Assembly: GCF_014650755.1 (NCBI RefSeq)
Contig: NZ_BMVO01000006.1
Span: 62,001-126,000 of the forward strand
DNA length: 64,000 bases
Direction of reading: 5' to 3'
Origin: Streptomyces chryseus
GTDB lineage: Bacteria; Actinomycetota; Actinomycetes; Streptomycetales; Streptomycetaceae
A model generated the notes under the pieces. That model made no database searches. It was not told where the DNA came from and saw only the letters and a program-made list of their open reading frames with translations. The position numbers were made by a program, and so were the translations under genes. This document shows positions 50,049 through 59,445 of the stretch, one piece after another; within the stretch, counting starts at the first letter, position 1, and every line of letters starts with the position of its first letter.

Positions 50049-53000
50049 TCACCGCCGGGGTGCGGCTGCCGCTCCGCGCGGTGCGAGGCCGGCCGGTTCT
50101 GCCGCGACGCGTACCTCGGCGCGCCGGGTGGCGCCGTTGACCGTCACCGCGAGCGTGAGCGTGCCGGGTCGCAGCGCCGTCAGGGTGCCCGTCGCCGGGT
50201 CGAAGGCCGCCGTGTGCCGTGGCCGCGCGTCCTTCGCGGGGCCGATGTGGAGGTTCGGCGAGCCCGTCCAGTCCGCGCTCAGCGGGAAGGCGACCGGCAC
50301 CCGGCGCGCGCCCTGGGTGACGGTGGCCTTCACCGCCGCGTCCCGCCCCGGCGGCAGAGCGGACGGGGCGTCGAGTGCCAGGGCGTCCACGTGGGCGCGG
50401 GTCTGGACCGACACCCAGTCCGGCCCGCCCTGCCAGGGGCGTTGCCGGGCCGCCGCCTGTTCGGTCCGGGAGACCGTGTCGACGCCCACCAGCGACCAGC
50501 CGGTGAAGCCGCCCTCGTGCGCGGGGCCGGCCGGTGTCTTCCCGGTGTTGCCGTTGACGAGGTACGGCACACCGTCCACGCGGGCGGCGTGGAACACCCC
50601 GACGTGGCTGCCGATCAGGCCCGCTCCCTTGCCGCTCGTACGGCGGAACCCGGCCAGCCAGTCCTCGATCAGCGCGGCCTCCTTGCGGTCGCCCAGCTGG
50701 CTGCCCTTCTGTGCGGTCGGGTCGCGCGGCGGGACGTGTTCGATGAGCATGACGGAGCCGACGCGGTCGTCGCGGGACGCGGCGTCGAGCTGTGCGCGCA
50801 GGTTCTTGATCTGCGCGAAGCCGCCGCCGCGCAGACTGAGGCTCGAGGTGTCGAGGGTGATGAAGCGGGTGCCCTCGTGGTCGAACGTACGGTGGGCGGG
50901 GCCGAACTCGGCGACGAAGTTGTCGATCTTCCCGCCCATCACCTCATGGTTTCCCGGTACGTAGTACCAGGGCAGGGCGTCGCCCAGTTCCTCCGTCAGG
51001 ACGCGGCGGGCGAAGGCGAGGTCGGCCGGTGCGCCCTCGTCGACGAGGTCGCCGTTGACGACCAGGAAGTCCGGCTTCGCCGCTCTGATCTCGCGCAGGG
51101 TGCGGCGGGTCTGCGCCACGATGGCGCTGTCCGGGTCGCGGGCCACGAACTGCGCGTCGGACATCACCGCGAACTGCCAGTCCCTGCGCTCCGTCACGGC
51201 CGCCGGATCGACGAGCGGATCGACGGGCGCGGGCCGTTCGGGCAGATCGACGGTGGGCGGCACCTGGGCGGTCAGCGTGTCGATGACGATCTCGCCCGTG
51301 TACTGCTTGGTGGCCGCCGTCTCCGCCAGGTAGAAGCGGTGGACCGCCAGCGGCACGGCCGCGCCCGGCGGTACGGCGAAGGTGACCTTCCGCCAGCCGG
51401 TCCAGGTGAGGTACGGGCCGCGCAGGAGCTGGTCGGAGCCGGCCGCGTCCTTCAGGTGCAGGGTGGGCCAGGCTCCCTTGCCGTCGCCCTTGATCCACAG
51501 GGTGAAGGACTGGGGCTGGCCGGCGACCGGGACCGGCGGCCTGGGCGGGTTGGCGTAGGCGGCGCGGGTCGCGGTCGACTGCGTGAAGTCGTAACTGAGC
51601 TTCAGGCCGGTGCCGGTGTGACCGTCCTCGGTCGCCGCGACCGAGCCGCTCGCCCGGGCCTGGCCGAAGGTCCAGGACGCCGCGTCGTCGAGCGAGGAGA
51701 CCGCCTGTTCGGTGAGCCCGACGCTGACGGCGAGCGCGGTGACGGCGCCGTCCACGGTGGCCGTGATCCGCCCGGCCCCGCCGTCCGTGCGGGCGGCGAC
51801 GGTGAAGGTGCCCCGGCCGTCGTCGCGGACGTCGAAGAGCGCGCGGTCGTAGTCCAGCCGCACGTCGCGCGGTTCGACCGGGGCGCTCGTGCCGTGGGCG
51901 TCGTACCCGACGATGCCGAACCTGCCGTGCGCCGCCGCGTCCGCGAGACCGACACGCCGGGTGGTCGGTTCGATGCGGGCGAGGTCGTCCAGGACGGTCA
52001 TCCGCAGGTGGCCGTCGGCGGGGCCGCGGTGCGCGCGCACCTGTGCGGTGCCGCCGCGGCGGGCGGTGAACAGCCCGTCGCCGTCGACCCGGCCCACGGA
52101 CGGGCGGGAGCTGTGCCAGCGCGGGTCGCCCTGCGCCGGGCCGTACGTCTCGTCGTGTCCGGCGGCGGTGAGCTGCCGGGTGAGCCCGGGGAAGACCCGT
52201 TCGGGGTGGCCGCCCCTGACCGGGTCGGCGGTCGGTGCGGCGAGGGCGGGCGTACGGGTACCGACCCAGTAGCCGCGCAGGATTCCGCTGCCGTCGGGGG
52301 CGGTGAGGGCGAGGCCGTTGGGCACGGTGCGTTCGCTGCCGTCGGACGGGCTGTTCTCCACCCGGAGGGTGTCGCTGCCCGGCGCGCGGGCGAGCAGGGT
52401 CGAGGAGCCGCCGCCGTCGAGGTTCAGCGCGCTGTGCGATCCGGCGCGCTTCATCATCACGGCGAGTTCGGTGAGCGTGACGCCGCCGCTGTCGGCCTGG
52501 CGGCCGTCGACGGTGATCACCTGCATGCGGCTGCCGTCCTGGGAGAAGCCGACGGCGGTGCGCGGTGCGGCCGCGTTGTTGCCCTGGCCGTCGTGGTCGC
52601 GGGGCACGCCGTCCACGACCAGCAGTTCGCGCCCGCCGACCGCGGTGCGCGGCACGGGTCCGCCGTCGGTGCGCGCGTCGTACTCCAGCGCCACCGGATC
52701 GCCCGGCTTCAGCGCGTTCAGGGCCGCTGCCCCGGCCTCCCTGCCGACGAGGACCGTGGTGCCCTCGGGGATCGGCCCGGTGCCGGGCCGGTCGTCGACC
52801 GCGACGACTTTGCCGTCCCGTACGGTCGCCTCGGCCACGGGGCGCGCGGCGTCCACCGTCAGGGCGCGGTCGGCCGCGCCCCAGCCGGAGTTGTACGCCC
52901 CCACTCCCCCGGCTGGCACGTTGGCCGCGTTGTACGCCTGCAGGGGGTGCGTCCCGGTGGGGAGGGTGAGCGTGCCGTCGAAGTACAGCTGGAGTACGCG

Positions 53001-53570
53001 GCCGGCGCCGCCGGGGCCGATGCCGACGGCGCGGTGGACGCCGGGGGCCGGGGAGTGGACGGGCGCGCCGTCCTTGACGCCGGGGCCCTGGGGGGCGCCG
53101 GTCTCGTTGATGTCGAAGAAGTCGGCGTTGAAGGCGGCGACGGTACGGCGGCCCGCCCCCGGGTCGTGTGCGGCGGCGAGCGCGGACACCGGGCGGCGGT
53201 CGGAGACCTTTCCCGAGTGGAGGTAGTCGGCCTGTACGCCGCTGCCGCCGAGGTCGACCGACAGGGCGTCCACGCGAAGCCACTTGTCGGATTCGAGGCG
53301 GTCGTACGAGGTGAGGCGGACGCCGGGGGCGACCGGGCGGGTGTGGCGGGCCGTCTCGATGCCGTCGCCGTCGACGACGGAGCGAGCGCCGGCGGCCGGG
53401 GCGCTCGCGGGGGGCGGCGCGACCGGCCGCAGGATCTCGGCGGCGGTGCGGGGACGGGGATCGGGAGTCGTGCCGGCGGTGGCCGGGGCGATCGCCCCGG
53501 CCGTCAGGGCGGCCACCGTCGCGAGGAGCACGACGGGGCGGCCGAGGGAGCCGACTGTGCCAGGGCCCAC
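50049..53570 (-). CDS. Secreted phosphodiester glycosidase-metallophosphatase fusion
   Basis: 1173 aa, GTG with AGGAGGACTT directly upstream and a signal peptide (VVLLATVAALTAGAIAPATAG). Residues about 60-430 are the NAGPA/phosphodiester glycosidase domain (VAAFNADFFDINETGAP near 147, LNLDGGGSSTLLARAP near 380). Ig-like and carbohydrate-binding-like beta domains follow (about 430-780). A calcineurin-type metallophosphatase covers about 795-1010 (MSDAQF, VNGDLVDEG, YVPGNHEVMGG, SHVGVFHA). A final Ig-like domain closes it. It probably acts on extracellular phosphodiester-linked sugars, for example teichoic-acid-like polymers, but the substrate is unproven. Confidence 0.87.
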   Translation of the reverse strand: MGPGTVGSLGRPVVLLATVAALTAGAIAPATAGTTPDPRPRTAAEILRPVAPPPASAPAAGARSVVDGDGIETARHTRPVAPGVRLTSYDRLESDKWLRVDALSVDLGGSGVQADYLHSGKVSDRRPVSALAAAHDPGAGRRTVAAFNADFFDINETGAPQGPGVKDGAPVHSPAPGVHRAVGIGPGGAGRVLQLYFDGTLTLPTGTHPLQAYNAANVPAGGVGAYNSGWGAADRALTVDAARPVAEATVRDGKVVAVDDRPGTGPIPEGTTVLVGREAGAAALNALKPGDPVALEYDARTDGGPVPRTAVGGRELLVVDGVPRDHDGQGNNAAAPRTAVGFSQDGSRMQVITVDGRQADSGGVTLTELAVMMKRAGSHSALNLDGGGSSTLLARAPGSDTLRVENSPSDGSERTVPNGLALTAPDGSGILRGYWVGTRTPALAAPTADPVRGGHPERVFPGLTRQLTAAGHDETYGPAQGDPRWHSSRPSVGRVDGDGLFTARRGGTAQVRAHRGPADGHLRMTVLDDLARIEPTTRRVGLADAAAHGRFGIVGYDAHGTSAPVEPRDVRLDYDRALFDVRDDGRGTFTVAARTDGGAGRITATVDGAVTALAVSVGLTEQAVSSLDDAASWTFGQARASGSVAATEDGHTGTGLKLSYDFTQSTATRAAYANPPRPPVPVAGQPQSFTLWIKGDGKGAWPTLHLKDAAGSDQLLRGPYLTWTGWRKVTFAVPPGAAVPLAVHRFYLAETAATKQYTGEIVIDTLTAQVPPTVDLPERPAPVDPLVDPAAVTERRDWQFAVMSDAQFVARDPDSAIVAQTRRTLREIRAAKPDFLVVNGDLVDEGAPADLAFARRVLTEELGDALPWYYVPGNHEVMGGKIDNFVAEFGPAHRTFDHEGTRFITLDTSSLSLRGGGFAQIKNLRAQLDAASRDDRVGSVMLIEHVPPRDPTAQKGSQLGDRKEAALIEDWLAGFRRTSGKGAGLIGSHVGVFHAARVDGVPYLVNGNTGKTPAGPAHEGGFTGWSLVGVDTVSRTEQAAARQRPWQGGPDWVSVQTRAHVDALALDAPSALPPGRDAAVKATVTQGARRVPVAFPLSADWTGSPNLHIGPAKDARPRHTAAFDPATGTLTALRPGTLTLAVTVNGATRRAEVRVAAEPAGLAPRGAAAAPRR

Positions 53571-53849
53571 AAGTCCTCCTGGGAAAGGGCGGGTTGGGCG
53601 GGGCAGCGGGCGGTAAGCGCTGTCACCCCAGCATTGCCGCGTGCGCACCGGGGCACCAGGGGTCGACGGGGCCCTCGGGGGAAACAGGCGGCGCCGCTGA
53701 GGTGACGAGGCATCAGGTGGACGCCGGGGGCGGGGGGCGCGGCCTTGACCACGTTACGGCGCGCCCCGGCGCGGGGGCGGCAGTCTCCCGCGCGTGCCCT
53801 GCCCTCGAAGCGGCCCGCCCGCTGGGCGCGGCGGTTCACCACCGGGCGG
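53571..53849. other. Spacer before the aroE remnant
   Basis: About 280 bases following the start of the large minus-strand gene, presumably holding its promoter. I see no further gene or clear operator. Confidence 0.35.
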
Positions 53850-54030
53850 CACGCGCCCGCCACTGCTGCATCCGGGGCTCCGGGTCGCCGGTGTGGTCTA
53901 CCCGCCGCTCGACACGGTGCCGCCGCGACGGGCCCGGGCGCCCGGTTGCCGCACGCTGGACGACGGCGGGACGGCCGTCGTCCCGGCCGCACGCGCTCCG
54001 GCCGTCCGGGGTCGTGAGCCCGCCGCGGCC
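53850..54030 (+). pseudogene. Shikimate dehydrogenase (AroE) C-terminal remnant
   Basis: In the frame starting near 53850 the residues LLHPGLRVAGVVYPPLDT are followed by RRARAPGCRTLDDGG and then AARAPAVRG. They follow the AroE C-terminal pattern VADVVYxPLxTxLLxAARxxGCxTLDGGxMxVxQAAxAF. The N-terminal NADP fold is absent and the sequence is degraded. It lies just upstream of the dehydroshikimate dehydratase-like gene, consistent with a former shikimate/quinate-degradation pair. There is no start codon or intact frame. Confidence 0.65.
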
Positions 54031-54082
54031 GGGACGCCCGCCCACCCGGCCGCCCTCGTCGCCGCCCCCGCAGGAGCCCCGC

Positions 54083-55894
54083 ATGCGCAAGTCCATCGCC
54101 ACCGTCTCCGTCAGCGGTTCCCTGACCGAGAAGCTGGAGGCCGTCGCCCGGGCCGGGTTCGACGGCGTGGAGATCTTCGAGAACGACCTGCTCGGCTGCC
54201 CGCTGCCACCGGAGCGGATCCGCGAGCGGGCCGAACACCTGGGCCTGCGCGTCGAGGCGTACCAGCCCTTCCGCGACTTCGAGGCGGTCGCCCCGGACCG
54301 GCTCGCTGACCATCTGCGGCGGGCCGAACACAAGTTCCGGGTGATGGAGCGGCTCGGTACGGATCTGATGCTCGTCTGCTCGAACACCTCCCCCGGCTGC
54401 GCCGACGACGACGCGCTCGCCGCCGAGCAGTTGCGGCGGCTGGCCGAGCGGGCGGCGGACCACGGCATCAGGGTCGCGTACGAGGCGCTGGCGTGGGGCC
54501 GGCATGTCGACACGTACCTGCACGGCTGGCGGATCGTACGGATGGCCGACCACCCCAACCTCGGCACCTGCCTGGACAGTTTCCACATCCTGTCGCGCGG
54601 TTCGGACCCCGGAGGCATCGAGGCCATTCCCGGCGACAGGATCTTCCTGCTCCAGCTCGCCGACGCCCCGCTGCTCGCCATGGACGTACTCCAGTGGAGC
54701 CGTCACTACCGCTGTTTCCCCGGGCAGGGCGGCTTCGATCTGACCGGGCTGCTCGCCCATGTGCTGCGCACGGGCTACGCGGGCCCGCTGTCGCTGGAGA
54801 TCTTCAACGACGGCTTCCGGCAGGCGGACGCCGGGCGGACGGCCGTCGACGCGATGCGGTCCCTGATCGCGCTGGAGGAGTCCGTCGCACGGGTGCTGGG
54901 GACCGGCTCTCCGCTGCCCCGGCCCGCGCAGCCCGAAGGGTTCGCCTTCGCCGAGCTGGCGACCCGTGACCACAAGCGCCTGGGCGGCCTGCTGGGCGCG
55001 CTGGGGTTCGCCCGTACGGGACAGCACGAGACCCGGCCGATCGAGCTGTGGGAGCAGGGACGGGCGAGGATCCTCCTCAGCCGGGTGCACCCCGAGAGCC
55101 CCACCGACACCTCGCTGGTGGCCATCGGGCTGGAGTCGGCGGACCCGGCGCTGTCCGCCGAGCGGGCCCAGGCCCTGCTGGCGCCGGTCCTGGCCCGCCA
55201 CCGCGCCCCGGGCGAGGCGCGGCTCGACGCCGTCGCGGCGCCGGACGGCACCGAGCTGTTCTTCTGCGACACCGGCCGGGCGGTCTGGCGCGAGCCCTTC
55301 GACGCGGTGTCACCGCCCTCGGGCCATGTCGGACGCATCGACCATGTGGCGCTGGGTCACCCCTGGGACCAGTTCGACGAGGCGGCGCTGTTCTACCGCG
55401 CGGTGCTCGGGCTCCAGCCGCACGAGAGCGTCGAAGTGGCCGATCCGTACGGTCTGCTGCGCAGCCGCGCCATGTCCGACGCGGCCGGCGCGGTCCGTCT
55501 CACGCTCGACATCGCGCCGGTCGGGGCGCGGGCTCTGCCGGGGCAGCACATCGCGCTCGCCGACGACGACATCGTGGCGACCGCGCGCCGGCTGCGCGCC
55601 CTGCCCGACGACGTGCTGCTGCCCGTCCCCGGCAACTACTACGACGACCTGCGGGCCCGCTTCGACCTGGGCGAGGAGCGGCACCGGGAACTGCGCGAGC
55701 TGAGGCTGATGTACGACAGGGACGAGTACGGCGAGTTCCTGCACCTGTTCACGGTCACCGTCGGCCGGGTCTTCTTCGAGATCGTGCAGCGCGTCGGCGG
55801 CTACCGGGGCTTCGGCACGGACAACGCGCCGGTACGGCTCGCCGCCCAGCACACCCCCGCACCGTCGCCCGCCCCCGCCGGGGACGGTGACTAG
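54083..55894 (+). CDS. 3-dehydroshikimate dehydratase-like/HPPD-like fusion (QuiC type)
   Basis: 603 aa, ATG with AGGAG upstream. Residues 1-275 form a TIM-barrel sugar-phosphate-isomerase-like domain (VEIFENDLLGCPLP, LMLVCSNTSPGCADD, RVAYEALAWGRHVDTY, LGTCLDSFHILSRG, FLLQLADAP; metal Glu/Asp/His). Residues about 290-590 form a VOC domain as in 4-hydroxyphenylpyruvate dioxygenase (GRIDHVALGHPWDQFDEA with metal His, HIALADDDI, FFEIVQRVGGYRGFG with metal Glu). This architecture is QuiC1: dehydroshikimate to protocatechuate, with the HPPD-like half of unclear use. The degraded aroE just upstream supports a catabolic shikimate context. Confidence 0.83.
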   Translation: MRKSIATVSVSGSLTEKLEAVARAGFDGVEIFENDLLGCPLPPERIRERAEHLGLRVEAYQPFRDFEAVAPDRLADHLRRAEHKFRVMERLGTDLMLVCSNTSPGCADDDALAAEQLRRLAERAADHGIRVAYEALAWGRHVDTYLHGWRIVRMADHPNLGTCLDSFHILSRGSDPGGIEAIPGDRIFLLQLADAPLLAMDVLQWSRHYRCFPGQGGFDLTGLLAHVLRTGYAGPLSLEIFNDGFRQADAGRTAVDAMRSLIALEESVARVLGTGSPLPRPAQPEGFAFAELATRDHKRLGGLLGALGFARTGQHETRPIELWEQGRARILLSRVHPESPTDTSLVAIGLESADPALSAERAQALLAPVLARHRAPGEARLDAVAAPDGTELFFCDTGRAVWREPFDAVSPPSGHVGRIDHVALGHPWDQFDEAALFYRAVLGLQPHESVEVADPYGLLRSRAMSDAAGAVRLTLDIAPVGARALPGQHIALADDDIVATARRLRALPDDVLLPVPGNYYDDLRARFDLGEERHRELRELRLMYDRDEYGEFLHLFTVTVGRVFFEIVQRVGGYRGFGTDNAPVRLAAQHTPAPSPAPAGDGD

Positions 55895-56856
55895 CCGGCC
55901 GCGCGGCCGAGGTGGGGCGGGCCCAGGTAGGGGAACTCGGGGAGCAGGTCGGTGTGCGGGCCGATGTGGTCGCCGGCGACCTTTCCGCCCGAGATCATGG
56001 CGAGACGCGCGGACGTGACGTCGTCGGTCAGGGTCCGGCCGTTGGGGTACGCGGCCGTACGTCCCCGGTCGTAGACCAGGATGTCCGGCAGAACCGTGCG
56101 CAGGACCTCCTCGGCGGTCCGCGCGTCGTAGCCGCCGGTGTGCCGCAGGACCTCCGTCCACGGTGCGTGGTAGGTGTCCCAGTCCGCCACCGGCTCCCCC
56201 TCGTTGTACGCGCTCTTCACCTCGTCGGCGTTGAAGTACGCCGTCAGGGAGGGGTGGGCCCCGCGGTCGACGGACTTGAGCTGCCCGTCCTGACGCACGC
56301 TCACCCGGGCCCAGACTCCGATGGGGTCGGCGTCGAGCTCCTCGCTGGGGATCTCCAGGGCGATGCCGAGGACGTTCTTGTCGGCTCCCCAGTCGACGCC
56401 GGTCCACTGGAAGTCCTTGACGATCCCGTCGAGGTCCGCGAAGAACGGGTCGCTGCGCAGTCCGGCGGAGAAGAGGTAGGGCCCCGCTTCGATCACGTTC
56501 GGCTGCGGTCCGAAGGAGACCGGCGCCTCGGCGATGATCTGCTGTCCGCCCGGTTCACGGCTGCGGGCCTGCGCCCCGGTCGCCCAGTACACGCTCGCCG
56601 TCTGCTGCCCGCCGGCGGGCGGCGAGAAGACGAAGCTGAACGCCGCGTCGGCCCGCTCGTCACCGTCGATGTCGACATCGATGCGGTACACCGCGTCCGG
56701 ATGGAACGCCGCACCCGTGGCAGGGGCGATCGGGTGGACGTTCATGATCAGGGCGGTGCGGTCGCCGGGGACGGTGAACACGAACAGATCCGTCAGGTCC
56801 AGCCGGGCGTCGTCCATGGGCGACCGCAGGTTCGGTCCGCTGAGGTGATGAGACAT
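55891..56856 (-). CDS. DUF4331 protein
   Basis: 321 aa. MSHHLSGPNLRSPMDDARLD, LTDLFVFTVPGDRTALIMNV, AVYRIDVDIDGDERADAAFS and the C-terminal LPDILVYDRGRTAAYPNGR and RTLTDDVTSARLAMISGG are DUF4331 features. Members are usually secreted or intracellular proteins of unknown function. Its stop overlaps the convergent QuiC-like stop by four bases, with no space for a terminator. No signal peptide visible. Confidence 0.82.
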   Translation of the reverse strand: MSHHLSGPNLRSPMDDARLDLTDLFVFTVPGDRTALIMNVHPIAPATGAAFHPDAVYRIDVDIDGDERADAAFSFVFSPPAGGQQTASVYWATGAQARSREPGGQQIIAEAPVSFGPQPNVIEAGPYLFSAGLRSDPFFADLDGIVKDFQWTGVDWGADKNVLGIALEIPSEELDADPIGVWARVSVRQDGQLKSVDRGAHPSLTAYFNADEVKSAYNEGEPVADWDTYHAPWTEVLRHTGGYDARTAEEVLRTVLPDILVYDRGRTAAYPNGRTLTDDVTSARLAMISGGKVAGDHIGPHTDLLPEFPYLGPPHLGRAAG

Positions 56857-57042
56857 GGACCCAGCGTCGGCCCCGGGCCCCCCGCGCGCACGGCGGTGCC
56901 CGCCAAACGCGCCCCCGGTTCACTCCCCCGGCCACACGCCCGCGCCGCGAATCCCCTCCGACCCGTGTACGGGGCGGCGCGGCCCCCGTACGGTATGGGG
57001 CGCACCGTCCGGAACAGGTAGCGGTATCTGGAGGACCGGGCC

Positions 57043-57519
57043 ATGACCGTACCCGCGCACCGGCGCCCCCGACGGCGTCTCCTGTCGGCCGCACTGGCAC
57101 TCGCTGTGGCCTCGGTGTCCGTCGTGTTCGCGCTGCTGCCCGCGTCGGGTGCGACCGCGCCCTCGCAGGACGCCTGCCGCACGGTCGGTGACAGCATGCC
57201 GCGCGGCGACTGCGGACCCTTCTGGCAGATCTTCGCCGAGAACTTCAACGGCGACTCCGTGCCGCTCGGCTCGTTCAGCGACTGCGACCACCACGCCGAC
57301 ACGAAGGACGCGTACTGCGCCGGTCTGGAGGGCGCCTACCGCGAGGACTGGTGGGCGTACCCGAGCAGCTGGCAGGACACCGCGACGTCCGGCGCCGACG
57401 GCAACGCGGTCCGTTCCGTGGGCGGCGCCTACCGCCCCGAGGACACGGTCAGCGTCGGGCCCGCCGGGAACGGCGACGGGCGGATGAGCATCCGCATGTG
57501 GCGGCCCGAGGACGGCTGA
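57043..57519 (+). CDS. Secreted protein, apparently C-terminally truncated
   Basis: 158 aa with signal peptide (LSAALALAVASVSVVFALLP, then ASGA). The mature part QIFAENFNGDSVPLGSF, DAYCAGLEGAYREDWWAYP, SWQDTATSGADGN and DGRMSIRMWRPEDG looks like the first half of a larger secreted beta-sandwich protein of the GH16 or related lectin-like type, which usually continues beyond MWRP. The TGA directly after PEDG, with GPVHP-like codons following in frame, suggests a premature stop. Function unknown; the family guess is tentative. Confidence 0.55.
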   Translation: MTVPAHRRPRRRLLSAALALAVASVSVVFALLPASGATAPSQDACRTVGDSMPRGDCGPFWQIFAENFNGDSVPLGSFSDCDHHADTKDAYCAGLEGAYREDWWAYPSSWQDTATSGADGNAVRSVGGAYRPEDTVSVGPAGNGDGRMSIRMWRPEDG

Positions 57520-57533
57520 GGACCCGTGCACCC

Positions 57534-57556
57534 GCCGGGGCCCGGCCGGCCCCGGC
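57534..57556. terminator. Bidirectional hairpin between convergent genes
   Basis: GCCGGGGCC and GGCCCCGGC pair exactly around a 5-base loop, between the truncated secreted protein and the MurE gene end. Confidence 0.65.
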
Positions 57557-57569
57557 CGCCCGAGCGCCG

Positions 57570-59048
57570 TCACCCCTCGCTGAGTTCGCGCACCGTGGCC
57601 ATGTCGCTGAACGGGATCAGCCGCTCGCCGACGATCTGGAACGGCTCGCTGCCCTTCCCCGCGACCAGCACGGTGTCGCCCGGTCCGGCGGCGGACAGGG
57701 CGTGGGCGATGGCCTCGCGCCGGTCGGCGATGCGCTCGAAGGGGGTGCCGGTCGCGACGAGGCCCGGGGTGATCTGGTCGAGGATCTCCCCCGGGGCCTC
57801 GTTCCTGGGGTTGTCCGAGGTCACCACGCACAGGTCGGAGTGGGTGCCGGCGATCTCGCCCATCTCCGCGCGCTTGGTGCTGTCGCGATCGCCGCCGCAG
57901 CCGAAGACGGTGATGATCCGGCCCTCGGCGTATCCCCGGATGGTGGTGAGCACCTTCTCCAGCGAGTCCGGGGAGTGGGCGTAGTCCACGATCACGGACG
58001 TGCCGCCCGGGGTCTCGAAACGTTCGAAACGGCCCGGGGCGGTCGGCATGCGGTCGAGTGCGGCGATCAGGCCGGCCAGGTCGTGGCCCAGTACGTGACA
58101 GGCCGCCACGGTGGCGAGGGCGTTGGCGACGGAGAAGCGGCCGGGCACGGGAATCGCCGCCGGGTACGCGCGGCCGGCGTGGTGGAGCGTGAACCGGGTG
58201 CCTCGGCTGTCCATGACGAGGTCCGTGGCCCGGTAGTCCGCTTCCGCGTCGAGGGCGTACGTCGTCACCCGGCCCGGCATCATCGCCACGATCGAGGCGC
58301 CCACCGTGTCGTCCACGTTGACGACCGCGCGGCGGCAGAGCCCGTCGAACAGACGCAGTTTGGCGTCGCGGTAGTTCTCCATGGTGCCGTGGTCGTCCAG
58401 GTGGTCCTGGGTCAGGTTGGTGAAGATGCCGACGTCGAGGAACGAGTCGTCCACCCGGTTGGTCAGCAGCCCCATCGACGTGGCCTCCAGGACCACGGTG
58501 GAGACCTCGCGGTCCCGCATGCGCCCCAGCAGGTACTGGAAGTCCGGCGACTCCGGCGTGGTCAGCACCGACCTCGGCATGGGGATCACCTCGTCGCCGA
58601 TGCGGCTGCCGCCGGTCCCGATGACGCCGACCACGGCTCCTTCGGCGATCCGCAGCAGCGACTCGACCATGTACGAGACCGAGGTCTTCCCGTTGGTGCC
58701 GGTGACCGCCACCATGTCCATGGCCCGTCCGGGCTCCCCGTAGTACCGGGAGGCGACGGCCGCCGCGGCCTTCCTGGTGTCCGGGACGCGGACGACGCAG
58801 ACGCCCGGGGCGGGCGCCGGCGCGGGGGCGGGCGGATGCGTACCGTCGACGAGCACGGCCACCGCGCCGCGCGCGAGCGCGGGTCCGACCGCCTCGGGTC
58901 CGCCGCCGACGTGCCCGGGTACGGCGATGAACAGGGTCCCCGGGGTGGCCCGGTGAGCGTCGAAGCAGGTGCCGGCGGTGATCGGTGTGTCCGGATCTCC
59001 CGCGAGGACCTCGTGGTCGTGGCCGGCCAGCAACTCGCTCAACTTCAC
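57570..59048 (-). CDS. murE: Stand-alone MurE-type Mur ligase
   Basis: 492 aa, GTG start. Mur-ligase motifs: ATP loop DMVAVTGTNGKTSVSYMVES (about 115), TTPESPDFQYLLGRM, LTQDHLDDHGTMENYRDAKL (about 210; carbamylated-Lys region), GRFERFETPG (about 330), and DNPRNEAPGEIL (about 408), whose DNPR motif selects diaminopimelate in MurE. The main murE belongs to the dcw cluster, and no dcw neighbours are here, so this is a paralogue with unknown special role, for instance wall modification or secondary metabolism. Divergent from corA. Confidence 0.85.
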   Translation of the reverse strand: MKLSELLAGHDHEVLAGDPDTPITAGTCFDAHRATPGTLFIAVPGHVGGGPEAVGPALARGAVAVLVDGTHPPAPAPAPAPGVCVVRVPDTRKAAAAVASRYYGEPGRAMDMVAVTGTNGKTSVSYMVESLLRIAEGAVVGVIGTGGSRIGDEVIPMPRSVLTTPESPDFQYLLGRMRDREVSTVVLEATSMGLLTNRVDDSFLDVGIFTNLTQDHLDDHGTMENYRDAKLRLFDGLCRRAVVNVDDTVGASIVAMMPGRVTTYALDAEADYRATDLVMDSRGTRFTLHHAGRAYPAAIPVPGRFSVANALATVAACHVLGHDLAGLIAALDRMPTAPGRFERFETPGGTSVIVDYAHSPDSLEKVLTTIRGYAEGRIITVFGCGGDRDSTKRAEMGEIAGTHSDLCVVTSDNPRNEAPGEILDQITPGLVATGTPFERIADRREAIAHALSAAGPGDTVLVAGKGSEPFQIVGERLIPFSDMATVRELSEG

Positions 59049-59445
59049 AGGGGTCCTCTCGGGCGTGGTACGCCGACGCCGGTCGTCCGGAGTCGGCAGG
59101 GCCGCTCCCGGCGAGGGCCGGGAGCGGGGATACGGGGTCGGAGCACGCCACGACGGCGGGCAGCGGGGCGTGACGCCCGGGGAAAGGGCGGAAGGTCGCG
59201 GACTGCCGGAGAAGGGCCGGTCCGGGGACCGGGGCCGGCGCGGAGGGGAGACGGGCGCTAGCCGTGGCCGTGCAGGGCGCGGCACAGGGCGGGGGAGGCC
59301 CGGTTCGGGCATCCCCCTGCTTCACCTGCGCCGCGACGACCCATGTTCGGAGTGTACGGCCCCGCAGGAGCCGTCAGTACCCCTCCTGGACCGGCCCGGG
59401 GTGCCCAGTGGCACACTGGCCGCCGATTCGCCGAAGGAGCTCTCC
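59049..59445. other. Divergent intergenic region between murE and corA, 397 bases
   Basis: Holds both promoters. I see no clear inverted repeat, Mg-sensing leader hairpin or small gene that I can defend. The corA Shine-Dalgarno AAGGAGCT lies at 59434-59441. Confidence 0.4.

Noticed and set aside
50214..53705. 1163-residue plus-strand frame over the phosphatase gene
   Set aside because: Antisense to a gene with signal peptide and catalytic motifs; no independent evidence.
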